From Haloechinothrix alba (lineage in GTDB: Bacteria; Actinomycetota; Actinomycetes; Mycobacteriales; Pseudonocardiaceae), in assembly GCF_900188115.1 (NCBI RefSeq), contig NZ_FZNW01000022.1:18527-82526 (forward strand): 64,000 nt of DNA, written 5' to 3'. The translations under genes were made by a program, and so were the position numbers. The first letter of the stretch is position 1. Each line of letters opens with the position of its first letter. Shown piece after piece: positions 33,335 through 42,429 of the stretch. The notes beneath the pieces are model-generated. The model saw only the letters and a list, made by a program, of their open reading frames with translations. It did no database searches and was not told where the DNA came from.

Positions 33335-36073
33335 ATGCAGACCACAAGCACATCCGTCACACCGCCACGGCCGACCCGCACGAAGGTCAGCACTCCTGTG
33401 TGCAGGCAGGACCTCATCGATCGAGCTCGTCTCATCGAGCCCCTGCGACTCGGCCGAGCCAGGCGCCTCACCCTCGTGCGCGCTCCTGCCGGATTCGGAA
33501 AAACCACCTTGCTCCTGCAATGGCAACGTCTACTCCAAGAAGAGGGGCAAGCTGTCGCGTGGCTCAACTTGGAAGACGACGATTGCCAGCGGCAGGCCAT
33601 GCTCACTGGGCTGATCGACGCGATACACGAGATGCCGACCGGCCCTACGGCGACCCAGCTCCGGATTCGCGGTACCGCCTCGGTCGTCAGCGAGACGGCT
33701 CTCGCGGAGCTGGTGAACCGGATACACGAGTACGCGTCCCCGGTGACAATCGTGCTGGACGATTGGCACGTCGTGGACGGGAGCGATGCGGCAGGCGTCG
33801 TAGCGTTCCTCCTCCATTCCGGCCCCCCGAACCTGCACCTCGTCGTTGCGGCTCGCGATTGCTCGCTGCCCTGCAGCCGGCTCAGGGTCGCCGGCCAGAT
33901 CACGGAAGTCGACAACGAGCAGCTTCGCTTCACCAGAGAGGAAACCGCCGACTTCCTCGCCGGAGTCGGCAATCTGGAACCAACTGCCGACGAGCTCGAT
34001 CGATTGCACGGTATGAGTGCGGGGTGGCCCGCTGCCGTACGGCTGGCATCCGGTGCGCTCCGCGACGCCGACGACCCGGCCCGTATGCCCATAATCCACT
34101 CGGGTTGGCACCGAACGGTCGGCGACTACCTCGACGAGGTCGTGCTCAACGGCCTCAGCTGTGCGACGGTCGACTTCCTGTTGGCGACGGCGACCTGCGA
34201 CCACATCACCGGAAGTCTCGCCGCTGCACTGAGTCGGCAGTCGAGCGGTGCAGGCAAGCTCGAGAACCTGGAACGTGGCGGCCTCTTCGTACGTGCCATC
34301 GACGCGGAGCGAGAGTGGTTCCGTTACGATCCGCTGTTCGCCCACCACCTCCGTCGACGCCTCGCACGGGATTACCCGGACCGGGCAGCGGACCTACACC
34401 GCATCGCCGCAGACTGGTTCGCACAGCAGGGCATGCTCGGCGACGCCGTCGACCATGCCCTGGCCATAAGAGACGATGATCTGGCAGTCGAGCTCGTGGA
34501 GACTCACGCCATGCGGTACGTGGAAGGGGGCGAGATAGCCGAGCTCCTCGCGGTGGTGGAGAAGCTCCCTGCCAAGAAGGGGACTGATCGGCCCCGGTTG
34601 CAGATCGCTGTCGCATGGGCCAACTGCCTCGTTCATCGCATGCAGCGTGCGGAGTGCGCACTGGAACATGTCAAGGCACAGTACCTCACGCGCGGCGAAG
34701 TCAACACGGAACCGCTCATTGAGGCAGACGTCATCGAGGCGTGTGTCAACGTGTACCGGGACCGCATCGACAAGGCCGAGAACCTGATCGCGCCGTGCCT
34801 GAACCGCCCGCACGCGTACCGGCCATGGGTGGTCGCTGCCGCAGCAAACATTCAAACGTTCGTATACGTGCAGTACGCCGACTTCGATGCCGCACGCCGC
34901 GAACAAGAGTGGGCTAGACCGTTCCAGGCTCGCGGAGGACGGTTCGCCGAGATTTACGGGCAGTTCATGGACGGCTTGTCAGCCGCCGCACGGCTGGATC
35001 TCGAGTACGCTGGACGCTCCTACAAGCGGGCCCGCGCGCTCGCGCTCGATGGCGCGCAGGAACCGAAGCACGCGGCGTCGTTGAGCGCGGCGTTGCTCGG
35101 TGCGTGGCACTACGAGCGAGATGTGCTCGACGAGGCGGAACCGTTACTCGAAGAAGCTCACGAGCTCGAAACCGACGGCGGTACAGCCGATTTCATGATC
35201 GCCACACATGTCACGATCGCCAAGATCAAGTCCCTTCGCGCGGACCTGCCGGGCGCGCACGCCGCGCTGACCGAAGGCGAAAGCATAGCCGCACGGCTGA
35301 GTCTCGACCGGCTGGCTGTCGCCGTACTCGGACAGCGAGTCCGGCTGCACCTCGAACAAGGTGATCTCCTCACGGCACAGGACCTCGTGGTAGACGACTC
35401 CCGCTTCGCGGAAGGTAACAACCGGATCGACGCCGCAATCCGCCGAGAGTACGCGGCTTCCAGAGCGCGGGTTCTCGCGGCATCGGGCTCGTACTCCGAG
35501 GCAGTACGTCTAGCAGAGACCGTATCCGAGCAAGCTTCGTGCGAGGCGAGCCCGCACGCCATACTCAAGACACGGATCGAGCTCGCGCACGTGCTCAAGA
35601 TGGCCGATCGCTCCACCGATGCGCTCCAGGTGCTGGCTCCGGCACTCGCCGCGGGTGGAGAGGCCGGACTGGTACGGAGCTTCGCCGATGGAGGGCACCT
35701 CGTCCTCCGCATGATCGCCGAACTCTATGAGGCACGCCGCCGCGGCCGTTGGCCGGACGGACTACCCGATGTGCCACTGCGGTATCTCTTGAGGATCCTG
35801 TCCGCGACGACGCCGCAAACGGCCGCGGGCGCATCCAGCCGTCCCCAACGGCCGACCCGCGAGCGAAGCACCGCCGAGTTGTCGCTGTCCGCACGGGAGA
35901 TGGACATTCTTGGCCTGCTCGACAACGGTCTGACCAATAAGGAGATCGCACGGCATCTCGGGATTACGATCAACACCGTCAAGTGGTACTTGAAGAGCAT
36001 CAACAGCAAGCTCGGCGTGACGCGTAGGCAGCAGTCGGTGACCGAAGCCCGCCGGAGAAACCTGCTCCGATGA
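33335..36073 (+). CDS. MalT-like LuxR-family ATP-dependent transcriptional regulator (LAL type)
   Basis: 912 residues. Walker A is APAGFGKTTL at 50-59 and a Walker B-like VTIVLDDWH lies at about 137-145, marking a STAND NTPase. A long tetratricopeptide-like helical region follows. The C-terminus has a LuxR-type HTH: LSAREMDILGLLDNGLTNKE then IARHLGITINTVKWYLKS. Such regulators usually bind a small inducer and activate nearby catabolic or transport operons. ATG 33335 is chosen because AGAGG precedes it. It is divergent from the DUF3556 operon and convergent with the mce operon. Confidence 0.9.
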   Translation: MQTTSTSVTPPRPTRTKVSTPVCRQDLIDRARLIEPLRLGRARRLTLVRAPAGFGKTTLLLQWQRLLQEEGQAVAWLNLEDDDCQRQAMLTGLIDAIHEMPTGPTATQLRIRGTASVVSETALAELVNRIHEYASPVTIVLDDWHVVDGSDAAGVVAFLLHSGPPNLHLVVAARDCSLPCSRLRVAGQITEVDNEQLRFTREETADFLAGVGNLEPTADELDRLHGMSAGWPAAVRLASGALRDADDPARMPIIHSGWHRTVGDYLDEVVLNGLSCATVDFLLATATCDHITGSLAAALSRQSSGAGKLENLERGGLFVRAIDAEREWFRYDPLFAHHLRRRLARDYPDRAADLHRIAADWFAQQGMLGDAVDHALAIRDDDLAVELVETHAMRYVEGGEIAELLAVVEKLPAKKGTDRPRLQIAVAWANCLVHRMQRAECALEHVKAQYLTRGEVNTEPLIEADVIEACVNVYRDRIDKAENLIAPCLNRPHAYRPWVVAAAANIQTFVYVQYADFDAARREQEWARPFQARGGRFAEIYGQFMDGLSAAARLDLEYAGRSYKRARALALDGAQEPKHAASLSAALLGAWHYERDVLDEAEPLLEEAHELETDGGTADFMIATHVTIAKIKSLRADLPGAHAALTEGESIAARLSLDRLAVAVLGQRVRLHLEQGDLLTAQDLVVDDSRFAEGNNRIDAAIRREYAASRARVLAASGSYSEAVRLAETVSEQASCEASPHAILKTRIELAHVLKMADRSTDALQVLAPALAAGGEAGLVRSFADGGHLVLRMIAELYEARRRGRWPDGLPDVPLRYLLRILSATTPQTAAGASSRPQRPTRERSTAELSLSAREMDILGLLDNGLTNKEIARHLGITINTVKWYLKSINSKLGVTRRQQSVTEARRRNLLR

Positions 36074-36104
36074 GCCTGATAGGTGTGCTGGGGCAACGTC
36101 ACGC

Positions 36105-36317
36105 TCAGATCAGCGCTAGCATGATTCCGGCGAGCGCGAATACGATCGCGAGACATTGCGCTGTAACCGCACCCCTGCGCATCACCCTCACACGTTTCTC
36201 CCGCTCGGGTTCGGGCAGCTGAGGCGGCACGAGGGCGCGCGCGTTGCGCATACCCCACCATCCGAGTGGGCCAAGTGCAGAACCGACCGCGATGCACGTG
36301 ACCACGTCAGCGAGCAT
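36105..36317 (-). CDS. Small two-helix membrane protein at the end of the mce operon
   Basis: 70 residues with hydrophobic helices at about 5-24 and 51-70, joined by a charged segment (PEPEREKRVRVMRR). It begins three bases after the chaperone gene stop and is the last gene of the operon. I recognise no family. Short length makes this call less certain, but the tight spacing and two clean membrane segments support it as a real gene, possibly an accessory subunit. Confidence 0.58.
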   Translation of the reverse strand: MLADVVTCIAVGSALGPLGWWGMRNARALVPPQLPEPEREKRVRVMRRGAVTAQCLAIVFALAGIMLALI

Positions 36318-36320
36318 GGC

Positions 36321-37529
36321 TCACTCACCAGGCCCCGACGTACCCGCCAGCCCCTCGGAACCCGGTTCGGATGCCTCGGGAGCGGCGTTGGGGTCGGCGG
36401 GACGATACTCATCCGCATACCGCACATCCGCACGCCTGATCCGCTCGGCGAGCCACTCACGCCAGCGTTCGAGCGCGACCTCGGCTTGCACCAGCTCACG
36501 GAGCTCCCCACTGATCTCCGCGAAGTCAGCGGGGGCGGACGGAAAGATCTCGTCGACCCTGCCGACGTGCCACCCGGTCTCACCTTCGACAGGGCCGTAC
36601 AGTTCTGACGTGTCCACATCGAACGACGCTTCGGCAACGGGAGTTTCGAGCTGGTCCTTGCTCACCTGCTCAAGCATCCCACCAGAGTCCTTAGTGCTCC
36701 CGTCCAGGCTGACTTCCTCTGCGACCGTCTCGAAGCTCTCCCCGTCATCGAGCCGATCCAGCACGTCCCGCGCGTCGCGTTCCGATTCCACCACGATGTT
36801 GCGTAGCGTGCGCCGCTGGGGGGCGGCCAGCTCGTCGGCACGCTCGTCGAACTCGGCGCGCAGCCGCTCGTCGGAGATCTCCACCTCGCCCAGTACGTTT
36901 TCCATCAGCCGACCGATGGCGAGCTGGCGTTCGACTTCGTCCAGCACCTCGCTTTCCGATGCTCCCACGTTGCCCAGTGCGCGCACGAAGTCATCCCGGC
37001 CACCGCCGTCGAATTCCTCGGTGATGTGCCGGTCGAGCACGTCTCGGGTCCGCTTGCCCGGTATCTCGATGTCGTGCTCGGCAACGGCGTCATCGAGGAT
37101 CATGCTGACCGCGACGGACTTGGCTGCATCCCTGCGGAACTCGTCGCGTTCGTCGGGATCATCCGGTTCCTCCACGCCGTAGAGGGCGTGCAGCGTGTCC
37201 ATCCGTTGATCGAGCTCATCCCGGGTCACCATCTCATCCCCGACGACGAATGCTGCATTGTCCGGGAGGCTGTTCCACGGTCTCCACACCATCGCCGAGA
37301 CCGACAATACGACGGCGAGAAGGACGGCGGCGGCCGCCGTGAGGCGACCACCGAGCGACGCGGGAAGTACCCTGCGTAGTGCGCCCGTCCGGGCCGCGTG
37401 TCCACGGGAATCGTCGTTGTCACTGGCGCTCGCGTCACGGCCATCGTCGCCGAGTTCGTCCTCCGCCGCCACACCATGCCCGTCACCGTCCGCGGCACGG
37501 TCGAGGTCGTCGGCATGCTGGTCCGTCAT
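36321..37529 (-). CDS. SurA/PpiC-like membrane-anchored chaperone
   Basis: 402 residues. An acidic N-terminal cytoplasmic segment is followed by one membrane helix at about 62-82, so the rest is outside the membrane. A SurA-like N-terminal chaperone region follows (AAFVVGDEMVTRDELDQRM, through about 230), then a parvulin-like domain at about 238-330 ending TGWHVGRVDEI. The usual parvulin histidine near its start (RHIL) is replaced by N244 (RNIVV), so isomerase activity is doubtful and a chaperone role is more likely. The ATG at 37529 overlaps the MMPL stop by 4 bp. Its place in an mce operon suggests it folds or assembles Mce components; that is inference. Confidence 0.8.
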   Translation of the reverse strand: MTDQHADDLDRAADGDGHGVAAEDELGDDGRDASASDNDDSRGHAARTGALRRVLPASLGGRLTAAAAVLLAVVLSVSAMVWRPWNSLPDNAAFVVGDEMVTRDELDQRMDTLHALYGVEEPDDPDERDEFRRDAAKSVAVSMILDDAVAEHDIEIPGKRTRDVLDRHITEEFDGGGRDDFVRALGNVGASESEVLDEVERQLAIGRLMENVLGEVEISDERLRAEFDERADELAAPQRRTLRNIVVESERDARDVLDRLDDGESFETVAEEVSLDGSTKDSGGMLEQVSKDQLETPVAEASFDVDTSELYGPVEGETGWHVGRVDEIFPSAPADFAEISGELRELVQAEVALERWREWLAERIRRADVRYADEYRPADPNAAPEASEPGSEGLAGTSGPGE

Positions 37530-39868
37530 GGTGTTGCTCCCACCTGTTCGGACTCCTTCATCGGTTCGGTTTCCGTGCCTGTGGCGCCGCCGTCGTGAGC
37601 GTGCGTATCGAACGTCATCCACACCACGAACCATGCCGACAGCACGGCGACGAGCACCGTTATGCAAAGCAACACACCCAGCTCCCGAACGACGGACAGC
37701 CGGGAGAAGAGCAGGGCCGCGTATCCCAGCGCGGACGCCGGTGCCGCGACGAGCACGGCGCCGCGTGTCCACCGATCATCCCGCCGAGCGGCATCCGACA
37801 ACACGACCGTGAACGAACAGGCGACCGCGGCAATCAGGGAACCGATAGCCGCAGTGAGCGGGTTCAGCGAGATTCCGGCCACCGACATTCCCAGCAGCAT
37901 GATGCCCGTCGCGAGCACGGCAGCCGCGAACGCCCGTAGCGCATCGACCCGCCTGCGCAGAATCAGCCCGAGCGCACCGGTGGCCGCTACGATGCCCAGT
38001 CCGGACGTGAGGTATCGATCGCCTGCGATGGCCTCGTAGCCGGATACCGCGACCAGTGGCAGGCCCGTCAACTCGACATCGATCCCATCCGGCGGCGGCG
38101 GCAGTACGTCCAGGACACCGTCCCTGAGCCGACGCAACTGAACGGCGTCGTGCAGCTCGACGCCGAAGGACATCGTCGCCATCCGTTCGTCGCTGCGAAC
38201 GACACTCGTGGTGAGGTATCTCGGCACCAGCCGTAACGCGGCGTCGAGCTGGCTCGCGGTGGGCGATGTGCCGAGGAAGTCGAGGAGTATCGGGGGGCTG
38301 AGCACGGGCCGCACCTTGTCACCGTGCGCGGCGATCACGGCGGACTCGGCTTCACGCATCCAATCGAGGGATTCCCTGCTGACCGTATCGGAACCGGTCA
38401 GCGTTATCCCGATCTCGCCGGACGAGCCCATCACGCGTTCCACGTGCCGGGCCTGCTCGAGTACCGGTAGGTCAGCGGCGAAGCCCTGGAAGTCGGCCTT
38501 CAACGGTAGATCGGGCAGCATGCCCCAGCCCGTGAGCGCGACCGCGGCAGCGGCGACACCGGCGCCCGCACGAACCCGCCAAGACGCCCGCCGTCCAATA
38601 CCCGACCGCCGCGCGCCGTACCGGGAGCCGGCTCCCACGAAGCCGGGGCCGGCGCCCGCCTGTTGCGGCAACCACCATGTGATGACCAGACTGACCAGCA
38701 GCGAGACCACGATGCCCGTGGCGAGTGTGAGACCGAGGTCGCTGACGACGGGGATCGGTGTGACAGCAAGCGCCGCGAAGCTGGTGGCCGTCGCCACGGC
38801 CACGGCCACAACGGTCCTGATGCCGACCCTCCGGTGCAGGTACGTCATGAAATCGCTGCCGACCGCGAGCAGCACCGGCAGAAAGGCCACCGCCCCGAGC
38901 GAGACCGGGACGCTCAGCCAACCGAACGCGGCGAGCGTCAACCCGGTTCCGGTGAGGGAGGTAAGTAGCGGCAGCAGCCTGCTCCGCCACCGCGTCCACC
39001 TGGTGAATAGGAACCAGGCACCCACGCTCGCCAGGGCGATCCCGCCCAACACGGGAACCTCGTACCGCACCTGACTTCCCATGGCCGCCACCACGGACGG
39101 AACCCCGGAGACCGTAACCCGATCGGCGACGCTATCCGATCCGTCCATGATGCTCCGGACCTCGCTGACGAGTGTTTCGACGGCATGCTGACTCAGGTCC
39201 TGCCGGGGGCGGACAAGGATGGCGACCGCGTCGTCGGAGGGAACCACGAAGTGCCACTGCGGCCTGGGATCACCAGCATCGTTGTACACGACGTTGTCTA
39301 CGAACTTGTCATTGCGCAGCGTCGGAAGCCCGGTGGGAAACTCGTCGACGAGCAGGGAGCCGTACCGTTCGTCGAAGACGTCCGTAGCCTGCCGAGCCGC
39401 TTCGGCCGCGTCGCCCTCGGACAACCCGTCGTCCTCGGCCGCGCTCCGCGCCCGTGACGCGAGCCCGTCCCGGTAACCGGTGAGTTCCGCGAGCAGTCGC
39501 TGTGCCTGCGCGGCGATCTGGTTGAGCACCGTAGCCGGCCCGTACACGGCCGCAACGTCGTCGACCTCTGCCAGCCGGCCCTCCAGCTCGAGCAAGCCGG
39601 GCAGGTTGTCCGAGGAGAGCTGCTCGCCGGATTCGGACTCGAGCAGTACCACGACAGGATCACCACCGAACGCATCGGCGACCTCGTCGGTCATGGCAGC
39701 GGTGCCGTCGTCGGACGGCACGAAGGAATCGACTCCGGTTCGTACCTCCATCTTGGCCACGCCGATGACGGTCACGCAGGCTACCGCGGCGATCAACGCC
39801 ACGACCGCGGCGGTGCGTGTGCGCGGGCGCGACCATCGCGTCGGCGCGAGACTCGCCGACCACTTCAT
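37526..39868 (-). CDS. MMPL/RND-family transporter
   Basis: 780 residues with the MMPL layout: TM1 at about 21-40, a large extracellular domain starting VRTGVDSFVPSDDGTAAM, a five-helix bundle, a second extracellular domain, and a second bundle. The first bundle contains VGSDFMTYLHRR, where D and Y resemble the proton-relay residues of MmpL proteins. MMPL proteins export lipids in actinomycetes. The gene overlaps mceF by 4 bp upstream and the chaperone gene by 4 bp downstream, so it is an integral part of the mce operon, which is not the classic mycobacterial arrangement. Confidence 0.88.
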   Translation of the reverse strand: MKWSASLAPTRWSRPRTRTAAVVALIAAVACVTVIGVAKMEVRTGVDSFVPSDDGTAAMTDEVADAFGGDPVVVLLESESGEQLSSDNLPGLLELEGRLAEVDDVAAVYGPATVLNQIAAQAQRLLAELTGYRDGLASRARSAAEDDGLSEGDAAEAARQATDVFDERYGSLLVDEFPTGLPTLRNDKFVDNVVYNDAGDPRPQWHFVVPSDDAVAILVRPRQDLSQHAVETLVSEVRSIMDGSDSVADRVTVSGVPSVVAAMGSQVRYEVPVLGGIALASVGAWFLFTRWTRWRSRLLPLLTSLTGTGLTLAAFGWLSVPVSLGAVAFLPVLLAVGSDFMTYLHRRVGIRTVVAVAVATATSFAALAVTPIPVVSDLGLTLATGIVVSLLVSLVITWWLPQQAGAGPGFVGAGSRYGARRSGIGRRASWRVRAGAGVAAAAVALTGWGMLPDLPLKADFQGFAADLPVLEQARHVERVMGSSGEIGITLTGSDTVSRESLDWMREAESAVIAAHGDKVRPVLSPPILLDFLGTSPTASQLDAALRLVPRYLTTSVVRSDERMATMSFGVELHDAVQLRRLRDGVLDVLPPPPDGIDVELTGLPLVAVSGYEAIAGDRYLTSGLGIVAATGALGLILRRRVDALRAFAAAVLATGIMLLGMSVAGISLNPLTAAIGSLIAAVACSFTVVLSDAARRDDRWTRGAVLVAAPASALGYAALLFSRLSVVRELGVLLCITVLVAVLSAWFVVWMTFDTHAHDGGATGTETEPMKESEQVGATP

Positions 39869-41169
39869 CGCGGGGGCCGCTCCTCCCGTTCCACGCGCGG
39901 GTAGTCACCGTCGAAGTTCTGCGGGTTCGAACCCGCTCCCGGATCAGGGATGGGGTTGAACTTCTTCAACGGGTCAGATTGCGTGTCCAGCGGTGAGTTC
40001 ACCGTCTTCTCGTTGTAGACCGGCATCACCCTGCCGATGTTGCCGTTTCCGTCCGAACCGCTGAGGTACTGGCCGAAGTTGGTGAAGAACGCCGCAAGGT
40101 CGTTCCCGTACGGTCTCAGGTACGACAGCATCGGGTTGACGTCCTCCAGATTCACGTCGAGCGTCGACAGCAACGGCCGTAGCTCCGCGCTGAACTCCGG
40201 CACCCGGTCAAGGGTCGCGGGAGCGCTGTCCAGCGCCCTGTCGAGATCGGGAAGCAATGCCCGCAGGTCGGCGGACGTCTCCGGCAGCTCCTCCAGCGCC
40301 GCGGACAGATCCGTCGATGCGTGTTTCAGGTTCCCGGCCACCGGGTCGAGCGCGGAGGCCAGGCGTCGCAGGTCGTCACTCGCCTCCACCGTCGTTTCCA
40401 TCATCGGCGGAAGGCTTCGCATCAGGTCCTCGAGATGCTCCCTGTTTCCGGCCATGGTCTCGGTCAACGTGTCCGAGTCCCTGACCAGCCGAGCGATCCG
40501 GCCCTGGCCCGTGTCCAGCGCCTCCAGCAGGGCCGCGGTATTCGCCGTGACCTCGGAAAGATCCTCCGACTGATCCGCCAGCGACGCCAGCGCATCGCCG
40601 CCCTCCCGACCGAGGTCCCCGAGGCCGCGCACGGCGTCGCCGATCTCCTCGGCACTGTCGTCGGTCGCGACTCCCGCCGAGCGAAGCGTCTCACCCAGAG
40701 CTTCGCGAGTCGGGTCGTCCAAGCTCATCAGCACGTCGTCCAGTTGAGCACTCTCGTGGCCCGAATCCGCGTCGAGGCTCCCACCGTCGGGGATCTCCGC
40801 TCCGTCCCCGTCGGCGATCTCGAGGTATGTCTCCTCGATCAGCGTCTTGTTCCGAACGGTGACCGTGGCGCCTTCGTGCAGCGGGGCCGCGTGGGAATCC
40901 AGATCCATAGTCACGCGCACGTCCCCACCGTTACGCTCGATCTCCTCGACCTTCCCCGCGGCCACGCCCGCCATCCGGACGTCCGACTGGAACACCAGAT
41001 TATCCACATCGGACAACGGAACATCGACGCGGTAACCGGCCTTGGTTACCATCGGGATATTGCCACCGGAGTTGACCCACAGGAAACTGAAGATGACGGC
41101 GCACAGTACCGAGAAGGCCACAACCGTGACGACTCGCAGCGCGGGAATCAGCGTGTACGGGATTCTCAT
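39865..41169 (-). CDS. mceF: Mce-family protein, MceF position
   Basis: About 434 residues. One N-terminal membrane helix (LRVVTVVAFSVLCAVIFSFLW), an MCE/MlaD domain (YRVDVPLSDVDNLVFQSDVR then MAGVAAGKVEEI), and a long helical region rich in Leu-Asp heptads follow. MceA-F assemble a hexameric periplasmic tube carrying lipids or steroids to the YrbE permease. I use ATG 41169; GTG 41178, which abuts the mceE stop, is possible. The C-terminus is a low-complexity tail (PDPGAGSNPQNF). The stop overlaps the MMPL start. Confidence 0.88.
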   Translation of the reverse strand: MRIPYTLIPALRVVTVVAFSVLCAVIFSFLWVNSGGNIPMVTKAGYRVDVPLSDVDNLVFQSDVRMAGVAAGKVEEIERNGGDVRVTMDLDSHAAPLHEGATVTVRNKTLIEETYLEIADGDGAEIPDGGSLDADSGHESAQLDDVLMSLDDPTREALGETLRSAGVATDDSAEEIGDAVRGLGDLGREGGDALASLADQSEDLSEVTANTAALLEALDTGQGRIARLVRDSDTLTETMAGNREHLEDLMRSLPPMMETTVEASDDLRRLASALDPVAGNLKHASTDLSAALEELPETSADLRALLPDLDRALDSAPATLDRVPEFSAELRPLLSTLDVNLEDVNPMLSYLRPYGNDLAAFFTNFGQYLSGSDGNGNIGRVMPVYNEKTVNSPLDTQSDPLKKFNPIPDPGAGSNPQNFDGDYPRVEREERPPR

Positions 41170-41178
41170 GCTCAACAC

Positions 41179-42429
41179 CTACTCGGAGCTCTGCTCAGTG
41201 TCGCTGTTACGCAGCGCCGGAATCGATTGCGTCGTCACGTTCACCTGTCCACGCAAGATGCCCCTGTTGACGTCACTCAGGCTGGCGACGGAGTTCGTGT
41301 TGTGCACGAAAGCCTGCAGGTCGGTGAGGTACGGAACTAGTCCCGATGTGATGGGATCCAGCTCTTCGGTGATCGGCTTCAGATCGTCGAGCGAATGGTT
41401 CAGGTCATCGACGGCCGGACGCAGATCCGAGACGACAGGGGAGGCCTTGTCCAACACCGGTTCCGCCGCATCCACGAACCCGTCGAGCTCCGCAATGGAA
41501 TCATCTGTGCGTGCTAGCGCGTCCGGCAACTCTTCGCTCGCCTCCCGTACGCCGTCCAGAGCCGGATCGAGCTCACCGGCGAGCTCGGTGACGCCCTCCG
41601 TCGCGGCGCGCAAGTCATCGGACAGCTCGGGTAGCTGGGCCAGTGACGCGTCCAGCTCGCCGTCGCTGTCGGCAACCGTACCGAGCGTCGTCTCCAGCGA
41701 GCTCGCCAGCCTGGACAGGCGCTCGTCGTCCTCCCCTGTGGCTGTGGATATCCGTGAGATCGCCGTCACCAACCGGGACAGCAACTCCCGTCTGGTCTCA
41801 AGCTGAGCCATCACGGGTTCCAGCTGCCGCACGACGCCTTCGAGACCGCGCAGGCCCGCGGGCAGTTTCTCGGGGGCATTCGCCAGCGCCACATCCGCTT
41901 CGGACAGTAGTGTCGTCGCCGCCATGCGGGCGTTGTCGTCGAGATCCGCGAGCACCTCATCGACCTGGACGGGGCGCTCCGAGTTCTCCGCGGGCAGCGT
42001 GTCCCCGTCCTCGAGTGGTTCGCCGGGAGGACCTCCGGGGTCCAGCTCGATATACATCTCGTTCAACGGCGATTTCGACCGCAACACCGGTGTCGCGTTG
42101 TCGTGCACGGTGTGCTCGGTGTCTATCCGCATCTCGACGCGAGCCTTCCCGGAGTCGCTGACATCTGCGGAGCGGATGTCTCCCACATCGACGCCCGCGA
42201 TTCGCACCTCCTGGCCGTTCCCCGGACTGACAGCAGGGCTCTCCTCGAACATCGCGTAGACGGAGTACCTGTCTTCCCACGGCGGGTTGAACCGCTGGTT
42301 GGCAAGGAAATACCCGCCGACTGTCGAACCGATCGCGAAGAGCACGGCGATCACTATCAGGTTCCGACCGAGATCCGGTTCGCTACGAGCGCGATTCCAG
42401 GAGCGTCGTACGCGGCTACCCAGGCTCAT
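41179..42429 (-). CDS. mceE: Mce-family protein, MceE position
   Basis: 416 residues: a membrane helix at about 23-42 (LIVIAVLFAIGSTVGGYFL), an MCE domain (RYSVYAMFEESPAVSPGNGQ then VRIAGVDVGDIRS), and a coiled helical region. In mycobacteria MceE is usually a lipoprotein, but this protein has no lipobox cysteine. It overlaps mceD by 4 bp, and mceF abuts its stop. Assignment to the E slot is by position, not by sequence identity. Confidence 0.87.
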   Translation of the reverse strand: MSLGSRVRRSWNRARSEPDLGRNLIVIAVLFAIGSTVGGYFLANQRFNPPWEDRYSVYAMFEESPAVSPGNGQEVRIAGVDVGDIRSADVSDSGKARVEMRIDTEHTVHDNATPVLRSKSPLNEMYIELDPGGPPGEPLEDGDTLPAENSERPVQVDEVLADLDDNARMAATTLLSEADVALANAPEKLPAGLRGLEGVVRQLEPVMAQLETRRELLSRLVTAISRISTATGEDDERLSRLASSLETTLGTVADSDGELDASLAQLPELSDDLRAATEGVTELAGELDPALDGVREASEELPDALARTDDSIAELDGFVDAAEPVLDKASPVVSDLRPAVDDLNHSLDDLKPITEELDPITSGLVPYLTDLQAFVHNTNSVASLSDVNRGILRGQVNVTTQSIPALRNSDTEQSSE

